Below are positions 19,129 to 26,328 of a stretch of 64,000 nt of DNA, one piece after another. Within the stretch, counting starts at the first letter, position 1, and each line of letters opens with the position of its first letter. The position numbers and the translations under genes were made by a program. The notes below the pieces were generated by a model, which did no database searches, was not told the origin of the DNA, and was given only the letters and a program-made list of their open reading frames with translations. The stretch is from Ralstonia pickettii DTP0602. Lineage in GTDB: Bacteria; Pseudomonadota; Gammaproteobacteria; Burkholderiales; Burkholderiaceae. The stretch covers positions 3,038,001 to 3,102,000 of the forward strand of contig CP006667.1 of NCBI GenBank assembly GCA_000471925.1, in the 5' to 3' direction.

Positions 19129-19226
19129 GCTGGCGCTCCTTGGGTCATTTAGATGACGAGGTGCAGCATGCCGCGGCACCTCGTCTCTTGGTTGGTCTTC
19201 GTGGCGACCGCAACGGAATTTCCGAG

Positions 19227-19580
19227 TTAGCTTTCAATCGGAATCGAACGGCCGTGCTTCGGTGCACTCGCTTCGCGCTTGTCCATGGTGATCGTGAGCA
19301 CCCCATTCTTGAATGAGGCCTTGATCGAATCCTGGTTGGCATCGTCAGGCAGGTTCAGTGCACGCTGGAAACTGCCGTAGGAGCGTTCGACACGATGGAA
19401 GCCGCCTTCCTTCTTCTCCTGCTCCTGGCGCTTTTCACCTCGCACCATCAGCACGTCGTTGTCGAGCGTGAAGCCCGGCAAGTCACTGCGCTGTACCGGC
19501 AGCGAAGATGCTGTCTGCTGCTCTTCTTGCTCCTTCTTGAACCAGTTCCAGGGAGCCCACTTTTTGAGATCAAGATCCAT
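19227..19580 (-). CDS. hsp20: Small heat-shock protein Hsp20, internally shortened
   Basis: A 117-residue protein. The N-terminus (DLKKWAPWNWFKKEQEE) and the second half of the alpha-crystallin domain (DVLMVRGEKRQEQEKKE, then GVLTITMDKRE) match the Hsp20 of heat-resistance islands. Between them the family normally has some 70 more residues with the first beta strands of the domain; here SLPVQRSDLPGF runs straight into the middle of the domain. The reading frame is intact, so this is an in-frame deletion that probably spoils dimerisation or client binding. It heads the clpK unit, 98 bases upstream of clpK. Confidence 0.85.
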   Translation of the reverse strand: MDLDLKKWAPWNWFKKEQEEQQTASSLPVQRSDLPGFTLDNDVLMVRGEKRQEQEKKEGGFHRVERSYGSFQRALNLPDDANQDSIKASFKNGVLTITMDKREASAPKHGRSIPIES

Positions 19581-19645
19581 GTGTAACCGTCCGCTGAAGG
19601 CCGTGTGCGTAAGGTGAATGTATCCAGAGTAGTCACCATCAGAAT

Positions 19646-20063
19646 TTGGTGGGGACTACTTTGGAGTCTCTGGCAAAACGGGGCGGTCGCCTGCACGGGA
19701 GCCGCAATCACCCGATTGAACTCAAACGTAGGCTGGCAGAAGCTGCGTGCGTGCCAGGCGTTTTTGTTTCAAAGCTAGCGCTGGAACACGGCCTGAACGT
19801 GAACATGGTCTTTCGCTGGCGTCGCATGTATCGCGCGGGCCATTTCGGTACCCCTGAGGTTGCGAACGACCCACTGCTGTTGCCCGTCATCGTTGAGGCA
19901 CCCCCAGTCGAAGGATCGGTCGACGTGCCTCCTGCAGGGGAACCAATGCGATCAGCCGGAAGCATCGCCCACCGGAGTCATACGGTTGCAACTGGCCAAG
20001 GGACAAGTGAGCATTGAAGGCCGGGTCGATCCGGAAGTCCTGCGCACGGTGGTGCAAGCCTGA
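19646..20063 (+). pseudogene. IS66 TnpA-like protein, frameshifted
   Basis: The frame from 19646 encodes the helix-turn-helix region of IS66 OrfA proteins (HPIELKRRLAEAACVPG, then LEHGLNVNMVFRWRR). After about 19940 the homology moves to another frame, which ends SPTGVIRLQLAKGQVSIEG and then stops at 20063. So one or more small indels break the gene. The typical order tnpA-tnpB is kept, with tnpB starting five bases later. Confidence 0.75.
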
Positions 20064-20067
20064 GCCA

Positions 20068-20343
20068 ATGAAGGGGCCGCCGGCGAACACCCGAATCTGG
20101 GTTGCCGCAGGTTTTACGGACATGCGATGCGGCTTTGATGGCCTGGCGGCCAAGGTGCAGACGGTACTTCAGAAGGATCCCTTCTCGGGCCACGTGTTCA
20201 TCTTCAGAGGCAAACGTGGCGATCTGCTCAAGTGCCTGTATTGGCGCGATGGCGGACTGTGCCTGTTTGCCAAACGGCTGGAACGGGGGCGCTTCGCATG
20301 GCCGCGCGCCGAAGGTGGGATAGTTGGCCTACTGCACTATTAA
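20068..20343 (+). pseudogene. IS66 TnpB (OrfB) protein, C-terminally truncated
   Basis: The 91-residue product matches IS66 OrfB: TRIWVAAGFTDMRCGFDGL, VFIFRGKRGDL and RLERGRFAWPRAEGG are hallmarks. The family is normally about 110-120 residues; here the end GGIVGLLHY is followed by a stop, so the C-terminal 20 or so residues are lost, together with the downstream tnpC. Confidence 0.8.
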
Positions 20344-20800
20344 GCACATCATAGGTGTGTAAAAAACCTTCGACTGCGTTTTCTGGAGAATCAACGACTT
20401 AGCAGCTAACTCAGCTAGCGCTCCCCCGCATTAGAACCGGAAATGGCGAGACTGCCGTGACGCGAAGCGCAAATTCGCTGGACTGCGCCTCACCGGTTGT
20501 ACGGCAGCTTTCGAGGTCCAACGGTCATCCGTGAGCCCGCGGACGCCGAAACGTTCACGGCCTTTCCGGACGGTCACGGATCGCGGGAAAGGGTCGATCA
20601 ACGCTGCGCCGTGGGTGTCCGTCTCCGGAAGGGCGGCGGGATCACTCCCAACCCGGAGCGGCCTGTAGCTCACCGAAACGCGGTCGGCTCGAACAGCTCT
20701 TGAATAAGGATGAGGCGCGCGAGAAGGTGACGGGGCTCTGCTCACCCTTTGCAATCGAGCGTGGCCGGCGCCTCCGCCGCGAGAGCGGCGGCGATCAATG
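20344..20800. other. Gene-free stretch between IS66 remnant and psiE
   Basis: About 450 bases without a convincing gene. Short frames on the minus strand are Arg/Ser-rich and look like noise. A GGCCTGTAGCTCA string near 20660 resembles a tRNA 5' end but no cloverleaf follows. Confidence 0.5.
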
Positions 20801-21292
20801 TCATTCCGGGGAGCTTTCCGCTTCCACCGGATCATCGCGCTGACGCATGAGCCAATAGACCCCGCCCAGTGCCAGGAGTGCGGCGGCCAGTGCGCCAATT
20901 CGGTACGGATCGGTGTTCGGATCAAGAATGATGAATTTGCGCGCGATCGCGAGCAAAGCAATCAGCACGACCGTTTTCACCTGCACGATATGGTCGCGTC
21001 GAAGCATCACGCGGATGATGGAGTGCTTGAATTCCATCGCGATCAACAACGTCATGATCATGCCGAAGACCGTCTGGAACACAGCATGATCCAGCGGGTT
21101 CAGCGCTTCCCACACGAGCAATACGAGTACCGCGCGGATGAGTTGCCACATTGATATGGCGATGATTACGGAAATGACGCCGCTCAGGATATACGCGACT
21201 GCCTGTTCGAAGCGCTCGTAAAAGCCAAGGACGCGCGGCTCCAACCGCAGTGCGTCCATCACTCTGCTGGCCACATTTCTGTTCTCATTCAT
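20801..21292 (-). CDS. psiE: PsiE-family inner-membrane protein (second copy)
   Basis: A 163-residue four-helix membrane protein with the same FGMIMTLLIAMEFKHS signature as the copy at 13263-13757. The conserved block around that motif and ILDPNTDP is very similar, while the N- and C-termini differ, so the two are paralogues acquired or duplicated before divergence rather than a recent tandem copy. It is the last gene of the second minus-strand heat-shock unit. Its distance of 225 bases from the hsp20 upstream, with a strong hairpin in between, suggests separate or attenuated expression. Confidence 0.85.
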   Translation of the reverse strand: MNENRNVASRVMDALRLEPRVLGFYERFEQAVAYILSGVISVIIAISMWQLIRAVLVLLVWEALNPLDHAVFQTVFGMIMTLLIAMEFKHSIIRVMLRRDHIVQVKTVVLIALLAIARKFIILDPNTDPYRIGALAAALLALGGVYWLMRQRDDPVEAESSPE

Positions 21293-21445
21293 GGTGAGCT
21301 TCCATGTTGTTCATGGTTGCTGTCGTATGCGGGTTGTTTCCAGCTATACCTGTGTGGGTCAGGTTTCCTTGCTCGTTGGAGGTGCGAACCTCTTTTGAGC
21401 GTGTCGTATGCGCGCCGTTAGCGGCGTCGGTCCCGCAGTGCCGCC

Positions 21446-21477
21446 GGGTGGCGTGGCGAATTATTGCCACGTCACCC
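21446..21477 (-). other. Strong RNA hairpin between hsp20 and psiE
   Basis: GGGTGGCGTGGC at 21446-21457 and GCCACGTCACCC at 21466-21477 form a 12-bp stem (one G-U type pair) with an AT-rich 8-base loop. No T run follows, so it is more likely an mRNA-stabilising or attenuating hairpin than a classical terminator. Confidence 0.55.
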
Positions 21478-21516
21478 GCCGGGCACGCTACCGTCCGACC
21501 CTACACGCCGAGGAAC

Positions 21517-22083
21517 TTACTTGATCTCGATCTTCCTGACCGCGGAGCGCGCGGAATCCGTTTTCGGCAAACGAAGCGTCAGGACGCCCTTGTCAAACTT
21601 CGCATCCGCCTTGTCGACGTCGACCCCTTCGGGCAGCGGAATCGTGCGAGTGAATGAGCCGTACGACCGTTCCAGCCGGTAGCAGCCATTTTCCTCGCTC
21701 CTCGTGTCCTGCTTCTTCTCGCCACGCAGGACCAGGACGCCGTCATCGATGAACGTCTGCAAATCCTCGCGACCCAATCCCGGCAACTCAGCGGTGATAC
21801 GCAGCGCGTCGCCGTCGTCGACGACATCGATGCGCGGCTGGAACTGCGACGAACTGAAGTCGCCGAACCATCGGTCAAGACCGCCGACGCCTGCGAAGGG
21901 ATCGTGCAGCAACTCGCCCATCGCCCGCCACGGGTCCGACGAAAAGAGCAGGGACGCATCGCGCCACCCGGTCAACCAATGCTTCGACGTTGGCGCACTG
22001 GACGAAGGTTGCTCGCCGGCTTTTTCGGTTTGCGTTTTGCGCAAGAATTTGAACGGGTTCCATTTGCTCAGATCGGTGTTCAT
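21517..22083 (-). CDS. hsp20: Small heat-shock protein Hsp20 (full length)
   Basis: A 188-residue ATP-independent holdase chaperone. The N-terminus (DLSKWNPFKFLRKT) resembles the shortened Hsp20 at 19227-19580, but here the whole alpha-crystallin domain is present, about 80-185, from FQPRIDVVDDGD through AELPGLGREDL and GVLVLRGEKKQD to GVLTLRLPK. The start ATG has GGAGGA just upstream. It is the third sHSP after the promoter region of this unit, with the small unknown gene at 22156 between it and the next. Confidence 0.92.
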   Translation of the reverse strand: MNTDLSKWNPFKFLRKTQTEKAGEQPSSSAPTSKHWLTGWRDASLLFSSDPWRAMGELLHDPFAGVGGLDRWFGDFSSSQFQPRIDVVDDGDALRITAELPGLGREDLQTFIDDGVLVLRGEKKQDTRSEENGCYRLERSYGSFTRTIPLPEGVDVDKADAKFDKGVLTLRLPKTDSARSAVRKIEIK

Positions 22084-22155
22084 TTCATCCTCCTACGAAT
22101 TGCATGGTGATTGACATGCAGTACGCACGGAAAGGCCCGACGCCGCCAAGACGTG

Positions 22156-22437
22156 CTACGCGGCCAAACCCAGCGCTTGCACCGGTTCGCCTAACACACC
22201 GCGATTGATCAGTTGCACGGCGTATTGCATGGCGTCGCGTTCGGCTTCCTGCCGGCTGCGCCACCGCTCGCCGTAACGCGGCAGATGCCAGTCCGCTAGC
22301 ACTTCGCCGTTCATGCAAATCTGTACGATCGCCACATAACCGTCAGGAGCGGATACCGGCGTTTGAATGTGTCGAACCGGCACTGCACGGATGTTGATTT
22401 GATGCCCTTTCCAGGATTCCTGTGTCACGTCATTCAT
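22156..22437 (-). CDS. Small conserved hypothetical protein in heat-shock unit
   Basis: A 93-residue soluble protein. Its centre reads like a short beta-rich domain (GYVAIVQICMNGEVLADW) followed by a helix (RSRQEAERDAMQYAVQLIN). The pattern, a modified phenotype with a final helix containing evenly spaced Ala/Gln, resembles small stress-related proteins seen next to sHSP genes in Burkholderiales, but I do not recognise a named family with certainty. It lies 72 bases after an hsp20 stop codon, or about 80 bases before the next, in the same direction, so it should be induced with the chaperones. Confidence 0.65.
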   Translation of the reverse strand: MNDVTQESWKGHQINIRAVPVRHIQTPVSAPDGYVAIVQICMNGEVLADWHLPRYGERWRSRQEAERDAMQYAVQLINRGVLGEPVQALGLAA

Positions 22438-22518
22438 AGCGAACTCCGAGAAGTACAGTGGTGGCGATCCGCGGGCGCCACACCTGGTTTCCTCATTGTC
22501 GTGATGGTGTGCTCCGGC

Positions 22519-22932
22519 TTACCCGAGCTTGACCTCTATGCGACGAGGCCGGGCTTTTTCACTGCGCGGAATGCGTAGCTTCAGCACACCGTCCTGCAGG
22601 TTCGCCTCGATCTTGGCCGTGTCGAAGTCTGGACTCAGCGTGAAGGCTCGGAAGTAGCTCGGTGCCGGTATTTCGGCATGCAGCAGCCGCAAGCCGTCGG
22701 GTGTCGGCACGCTGGCCTCGGCCTCGATCACGAGGTTGCCGTCCTGCACCTTCACATCGAGCCGGTCCTTCGAAACGCCGGGCAGATCGGCGACAACTGT
22801 GATGCCCGTTTGGTCTTCGAAGACATCGACGGCCGGCACGATAGTTCCCCGACGTTCCCCGGACTTCGCCTGCGTGCGCGGCGTCACGCGGGTTTTCTGT
22901 TCGCGTTCGACAACTTGAGTGGTATCGCTCAT
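22519..22932 (-). CDS. hsp20: Small heat-shock protein Hsp20
   Basis: A 137-residue sHSP. The N-terminal arm is charged (EREQKTRVTPRTQAKSGER); the alpha-crystallin domain runs from about 35 to 132 with PAVDVFEDQTGITVVADLPG, the loop DGNLVIEAE and the end GVLKLRIPRSEKARPRRIEV. The Cys-free sequence and the A-x-x-x-n-G-V-L motif near the end are standard for class B sHSPs that form mixed oligomers with a class A partner. The next gene upstream, 15 bases away, encodes such a partner, so the two probably act together. Confidence 0.92.
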   Translation of the reverse strand: MSDTTQVVEREQKTRVTPRTQAKSGERRGTIVPAVDVFEDQTGITVVADLPGVSKDRLDVKVQDGNLVIEAEASVPTPDGLRLLHAEIPAPSYFRAFTLSPDFDTAKIEANLQDGVLKLRIPRSEKARPRRIEVKLG

Positions 22933-22947
22933 GGCTCTCTCCTCAAA

Positions 22948-23388
22948 TCATTGGACCGTAATCGACCGGGGCCTGGACGACTCATGCTTGCTGACCGTCA
23001 CGCACAGACAGCCGTCGACATAACGCGCCTGCACCTTGTCGGGGTTAGCGTTCTGCGGGAGTTCGATGACCCGCCTGAAGGTGCCGGCGAAGCGCTCCTC
23101 GGCGTAGACCTTCCGGTCGCTATCGCCATCGGGCACTGATGGTTTGCGCTCGCCGCTGATCGTCAACAGGCCCTTGCCGATCGAAACGTCGAGTTCGGCC
23201 GGTTTCATGCCGGGCGCGAAAGCGACGATCTCGATGGTGTCGTCGGTGACGCCGATGTTGACTTGCGGGAACGCACCGCGCCTGGCGGAGCGGATGCTGG
23301 ATGGGAAGCCCCCGAAGAGTTCGTCGATCTGCCGCTGAAAGCGGTCGAATTCGCTGAAGAGGTCGTTCCCGAAGTAGAGATCACTCAT
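22948..23388 (-). CDS. hsp20: Small heat-shock protein Hsp20 (first gene of the unit)
   Basis: A 146-residue sHSP of the IbpA-like class. The N-terminus (DLYFGNDLFSEFDRFQRQI) forms the flexible arm; the alpha-crystallin domain spans about 40-140, with PQVNIGVTDDTIEIVAFAPG, GLLTISGERK and the YAEERFAGTFRRVIELP block before the final CLCVTVSKHE. It is the first gene behind the sigma-32-like promoter at 23514-23543 and is followed by a second sHSP 15 bases downstream, an arrangement like ibpA-ibpB. Confidence 0.93.
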   Translation of the reverse strand: MSDLYFGNDLFSEFDRFQRQIDELFGGFPSSIRSARRGAFPQVNIGVTDDTIEIVAFAPGMKPAELDVSIGKGLLTISGERKPSVPDGDSDRKVYAEERFAGTFRRVIELPQNANPDKVQARYVDGCLCVTVSKHESSRPRSITVQ

Positions 23389-23513
23389 GGTCGTATCCTC
23401 CTTTCATCCACAAAAGGAAGGCGAACGGGCGTACGCGCTCCAGTTCGCCTGCCAGATACCTGACAAACAAATGAAACACGCAGCGCGATAACGCGACTGC
23501 CTGAGCGAGATTC

Positions 23514-23543
23514 AAAATAGGAACGCCTCCGCGAAATTTCAAG
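23514..23543 (-). promoter_or_regulatory. Sigma-32-like heat-shock promoter (minus strand)
   Basis: On the minus strand CTTGAAA (23543-23537) is followed after 15 bases by CCTATTTT (23521-23514), close to the sigma-32 pattern CTTGAAA-N13-15-CCCCATNT. It points to the sHSP gene at 22948-23388, leaving a leader of about 120 bases. Confidence 0.75.
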
Positions 23544-23569
23544 AGGTCGCAGGGTCACGTCGCCCGAGC

Positions 23570-23596
23570 CTTGAAATCCGCTCTGTCGCCCCTATT
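23570..23596 (+). promoter_or_regulatory. Sigma-32-like heat-shock promoter (plus strand)
   Basis: CTTGAAA at 23570-23576 and CCCCTATT at 23589-23596 with 12 bases between them match the sigma-32 consensus. It faces away from the sHSP unit and lies about 38 bases before the ATG of a frameshifted gene at 23634, so the original gene was probably heat-induced. Confidence 0.75.
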
Positions 23597-23633
23597 CTCG
23601 ACGCGCATTGCGTTTTTTCACAAGGAGGCGAGT

Positions 23634-23923
23634 ATGGATTTCGATGTGGAATGGCTGACGCTGGGCAAACACCGGGCGTCGCGCAACAAGCCATGGCGCG
23701 ATTGCGCGATGGCGAGGCAATCTTCGTGACATCGCCTGCCGCGGGTTGCCACCTGGAGTCCGTGCAACTCGATTTCGGCGCGTTGACGCCGGCATTCACA
23801 GCCGCCAGCGACAGCGCTGCTGAGGCATCGCCGGGCGCGACTCCGGGCGGTGAACATGCCGATCTGGATGCCGACTACACGTTCCGCTGCAAGGCGCCCG
23901 CAGCGCTCCATCAGGTCGCGTAG
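23634..23923 (+). pseudogene. Frameshifted remnant of a secreted metal-related protein (DUF2796/ZrgA-like)
   Basis: An ATG at 23634 has a strong ribosome site (AAGGAGG) but its frame stops at 23729. A second frame, 23651-23923, encodes MARLRDGEAIFVTSPAAGC and HADLDADYTFRC, which resemble the central part of the DUF2796 (ZrgA-type) periplasmic proteins linked to zinc uptake. The signal peptide and both ends are missing. A sigma-32-like promoter precedes it. The family assignment rests on two short motifs and is moderate. Confidence 0.5.
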
Positions 23924-24046
23924 CGGCCGACATGCGATCGATCGTGCCAAGATGTTTGTCGGAAAACCGGGCATCCGGGTTGATGCCATCCACGTGGCCA
24001 ATGGACGCTGCCCGCCCTGCGAGCGACCTCTTTGGAGGCTGGCAAG

Positions 24047-26098
24047 TTATTCCACCGCCGGAAGGTGCAGCGTAACGGTCGTGCCCTTGCCTACTTCGCT
24101 CTCAAGAGAAGTATGGCCGCGATGCAGCAACACAATCTCGCGCACGAGGGCGAGGCCCAGACCATCGCCGGCCGACCCGCGCTGCAGCTTGCCGCGGAAA
24201 AACTTGTCGAACACCAGCCTGAATTCGTCGACTTTGATCCCCATGCCTCTATCGGTCACTTTCAGCACGGCGTTGCCGCTTTCGTCCGACGCTCTAGCGA
24301 CCGACACGTTGACTTCTCTCCCAAGGCCGTACTTCACGGCATTCTCGAGCAAATGGCGTATCACGCTGGCGAGGGAGGCGGAGTCGCCCATCACATAGAC
24401 TGGCTCTCGCGCAGACTCCAGAGTCACCCGGTTATCGTTCCCAAATTCTGCCTCAACAACGTCTCGCACGAGACTTGCGAGATCCACCCGGCGAAACGTC
24501 ATCTCGGATGCTCCAAGGGTTTCCAGGCGCGTCAGTTGAAGATGATTTGAAACGAACTGGCTGATGCGCTGGGCTTGCGAACGAATCGTGCGATAGATGC
24601 CAAGGCGTTTTTCCGGGGGGATCAGATCGGCGGCGAGGAGGTCGGCATATCCGACGACGTTTGCGATGGGAATCTTGCTTTCAGCTTCTACGGTAGCAAT
24701 GAAATGCGATCTGACCCGTTCCTCGCGCCGCATTGCGCTTACGTCGCAGACAGACACCACGCAGCCAGCGCCGTCGCTGGTATGTACAACACGGATTGCA
24801 TAGCTGGATGAGTCCGCTATATCGAACTCGATAACGCTGCTGAAGTCGTGTGAGGCTGCGGTCCGGTCGATCTCCGCAAGCAGTTCGGACGGGGTGGCTG
24901 AGTCCCGCGTGGGACGTTGGCCTCGATACAGAAGGTCAACGAACCGTTGTGGCGTGGCGCCGCGCAAGTCCCCAGGCGAAGCGCCTAGGGTGTCGCACAG
25001 CCCGCCGTTGGCGTCTTCCACCTGGCGATCCTTATTGAAAATGGCAACGCCGCCCGGCACGGCAAAGAACAGCGCATGCAGGTGCTGGTTCCTTTCTCGT
25101 AGCCGGCGGCTGACCACTGCCTCCCGATGCGCCAGCTTCGCCATCCTCATGATCGACTTTGCTTGGCGCATCTGGACGAGGATGATCAGTGCGGATACCA
25201 AGCTTGCGATGCAAGCGACGAGGAGCAGCCTGCCGCGGTACACTGATAGTGCTTCATGGCGGTTGTAGCCGACCACAACCGCTAGGTTTCCTCTCGATAG
25301 CCGATGTACGCCATAAATGCGCTCGACGCCGTTCAGTGGGCTGTTCTCCACCACTTCGGCGTGGGCCGCGGCAACTACAGCTCGCCGGGCTGAGGAGCTC
25401 GCCGGCAGTGGCTGCCCAGGGTCGTAAGCCGACCCGCTCCAACGCACCCGGTAGATGAAGTCATTGGTACCCAGCAGACCGATTGCACCCTGGCTGCCCA
25501 AATGGATGATGCTTTGGGAGATGTTCGTCAGCGAGAGTGGGTCAAGCGACACCGCGACGACCCCCACGAAACGGCCTGTCGGCGCCACGATTCCCTTGGA
25601 AAGCAGGACTACCCAGCGACCTGAACTACGCCCCCGCAGCGGCTTGCTGACAAACAATGTTGGCCTGGGATTGTTGGCATGTACGCGGAAATGCTCGCTA
25701 TCGCCTACGTCAAGCGCTTCGAAGGTCGGATTGGTCGATGCCCTGAGGACGCCCCTTTCGTCCAGAATCGCGGTTTGAAGGAAGGATTCGGCACTGAGAT
25801 GACCGTTGCGGGTCCATTCGGCAAGCGGCAAGTCCGGACCTCGTTCGATGACGGCGCCGCCTACCAGAGAGGTCAGTTGGTCCGCCTCCATCAATGTGCG
25901 CTCGACGTGCTGGCCAAGGGTATAGGCAAGACGGTCGGCATCGACCTGGATCCTGCGTAATTCGCTGCCTCTGTCCCACCCGGCCCACAGGGCGGATCCC
26001 AGCCAGACCAACAATAGGAGCATGAATGCCGAAATACCCGGGGTGATGGTGCCCGCGGTGCCTTCCGCCACTACCGGCCTATATATCTCCAGACCCAT
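24047..26098 (-). CDS. Membrane sensor protein, histidine-kinase type without phosphoacceptor His
   Basis: A 683-residue protein from the ATG at 26098 (the frame stays open to 26284, but that part encodes an improbable Pro/Arg/Cys-rich lead). A membrane helix near 28-42 is followed by a periplasmic Cache-type sensor region to about 295, a second helix near 300-320, a PAS-like segment (about 345-455) and a HisKA/HATPase module. In HisKA the box that should read AHELKSP reads EAESKIP, with Ala472 (codon 24683-24685) in place of the His. The ATPase domain keeps its N box (ENAVKYG), G1 (DRGMGI) and G2 (GDGLGLAL). So it can bind ATP but should not autophosphorylate. The response regulator at 26329-26919 lies upstream in the same direction. 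Confidence 0.85.
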   Translation of the reverse strand: MGLEIYRPVVAEGTAGTITPGISAFMLLLLVWLGSALWAGWDRGSELRRIQVDADRLAYTLGQHVERTLMEADQLTSLVGGAVIERGPDLPLAEWTRNGHLSAESFLQTAILDERGVLRASTNPTFEALDVGDSEHFRVHANNPRPTLFVSKPLRGRSSGRWVVLLSKGIVAPTGRFVGVVAVSLDPLSLTNISQSIIHLGSQGAIGLLGTNDFIYRVRWSGSAYDPGQPLPASSSARRAVVAAAHAEVVENSPLNGVERIYGVHRLSRGNLAVVVGYNRHEALSVYRGRLLLVACIASLVSALIILVQMRQAKSIMRMAKLAHREAVVSRRLRERNQHLHALFFAVPGGVAIFNKDRQVEDANGGLCDTLGASPGDLRGATPQRFVDLLYRGQRPTRDSATPSELLAEIDRTAASHDFSSVIEFDIADSSSYAIRVVHTSDGAGCVVSVCDVSAMRREERVRSHFIATVEAESKIPIANVVGYADLLAADLIPPEKRLGIYRTIRSQAQRISQFVSNHLQLTRLETLGASEMTFRRVDLASLVRDVVEAEFGNDNRVTLESAREPVYVMGDSASLASVIRHLLENAVKYGLGREVNVSVARASDESGNAVLKVTDRGMGIKVDEFRLVFDKFFRGKLQRGSAGDGLGLALVREIVLLHRGHTSLESEVGKGTTVTLHLPAVE

Positions 26099-26221
26099 GA
26101 ATCCTGGCCACCCCGAAAAAAAGTAGGTACAGACAGCCGCTAGAGGCGGCGCCGTCGAACGGCGAGGTGGTGCAACTGCCGGAGCACTAGGAAGGCCGGT
26201 GCGTGGTTGCGTCTCTCTCCA

Positions 26222-26263
26222 ATATGTGCAAATATGATAGCAACATACTTGTATATGTGCAAA
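26222..26263. repeat. Direct repeat ATATGTGCAAA, two copies 31 bp apart
   Basis: ATATGTGCAAA occurs at 26222-26232 and 26253-26263, in an AT-rich patch 125-165 bases upstream of the sensor start. The 31-bp spacing equals three helical turns. The overlapping 13-mer GCAAATATGATAG (26228-26240) recurs at 27022-27034 upstream of the second kinase. Candidate operator of the neighbouring response regulator. Confidence 0.5.
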
Positions 26264-26328
26264 ATCGATATACAATGCACGCACGGATCTTTGGGGTGCG
26301 TCACATCCCGCGATTTCGGATAGCAGCT

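Larger units (their letters stand above)
19646..20343 (+). mobile_element. IS66-family remnant
   Basis: Two IS66 accessory genes are recognisable: a broken tnpA-type gene (19646-20063) and a truncated tnpB-type gene (20068-20343). The large DDE transposase tnpC is absent and no complete terminal inverted repeats were identified. The remnant separates the clpK unit from the second heat-shock unit. Confidence 0.85.

Noticed and set aside
20417..20431. AGCGCTCCCCCGCAT shared with 40019-40033
   Set aside because: A 15-base match between two places in a 64-kb GC-rich window is expected by chance; no further similarity around it.
20655..20700. tRNA-like 5' end (GGCCTGTAGCTCA)
   Set aside because: No anticodon or T-arm follows; cannot fold into a cloverleaf.
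26099..26284. N-terminal extension of the degenerate kinase
   Set aside because: Encodes a Cys/Arg/Pro-rich stretch over an AT-rich promoter with repeats; ATG 26098 gives a normal start before the first helix.
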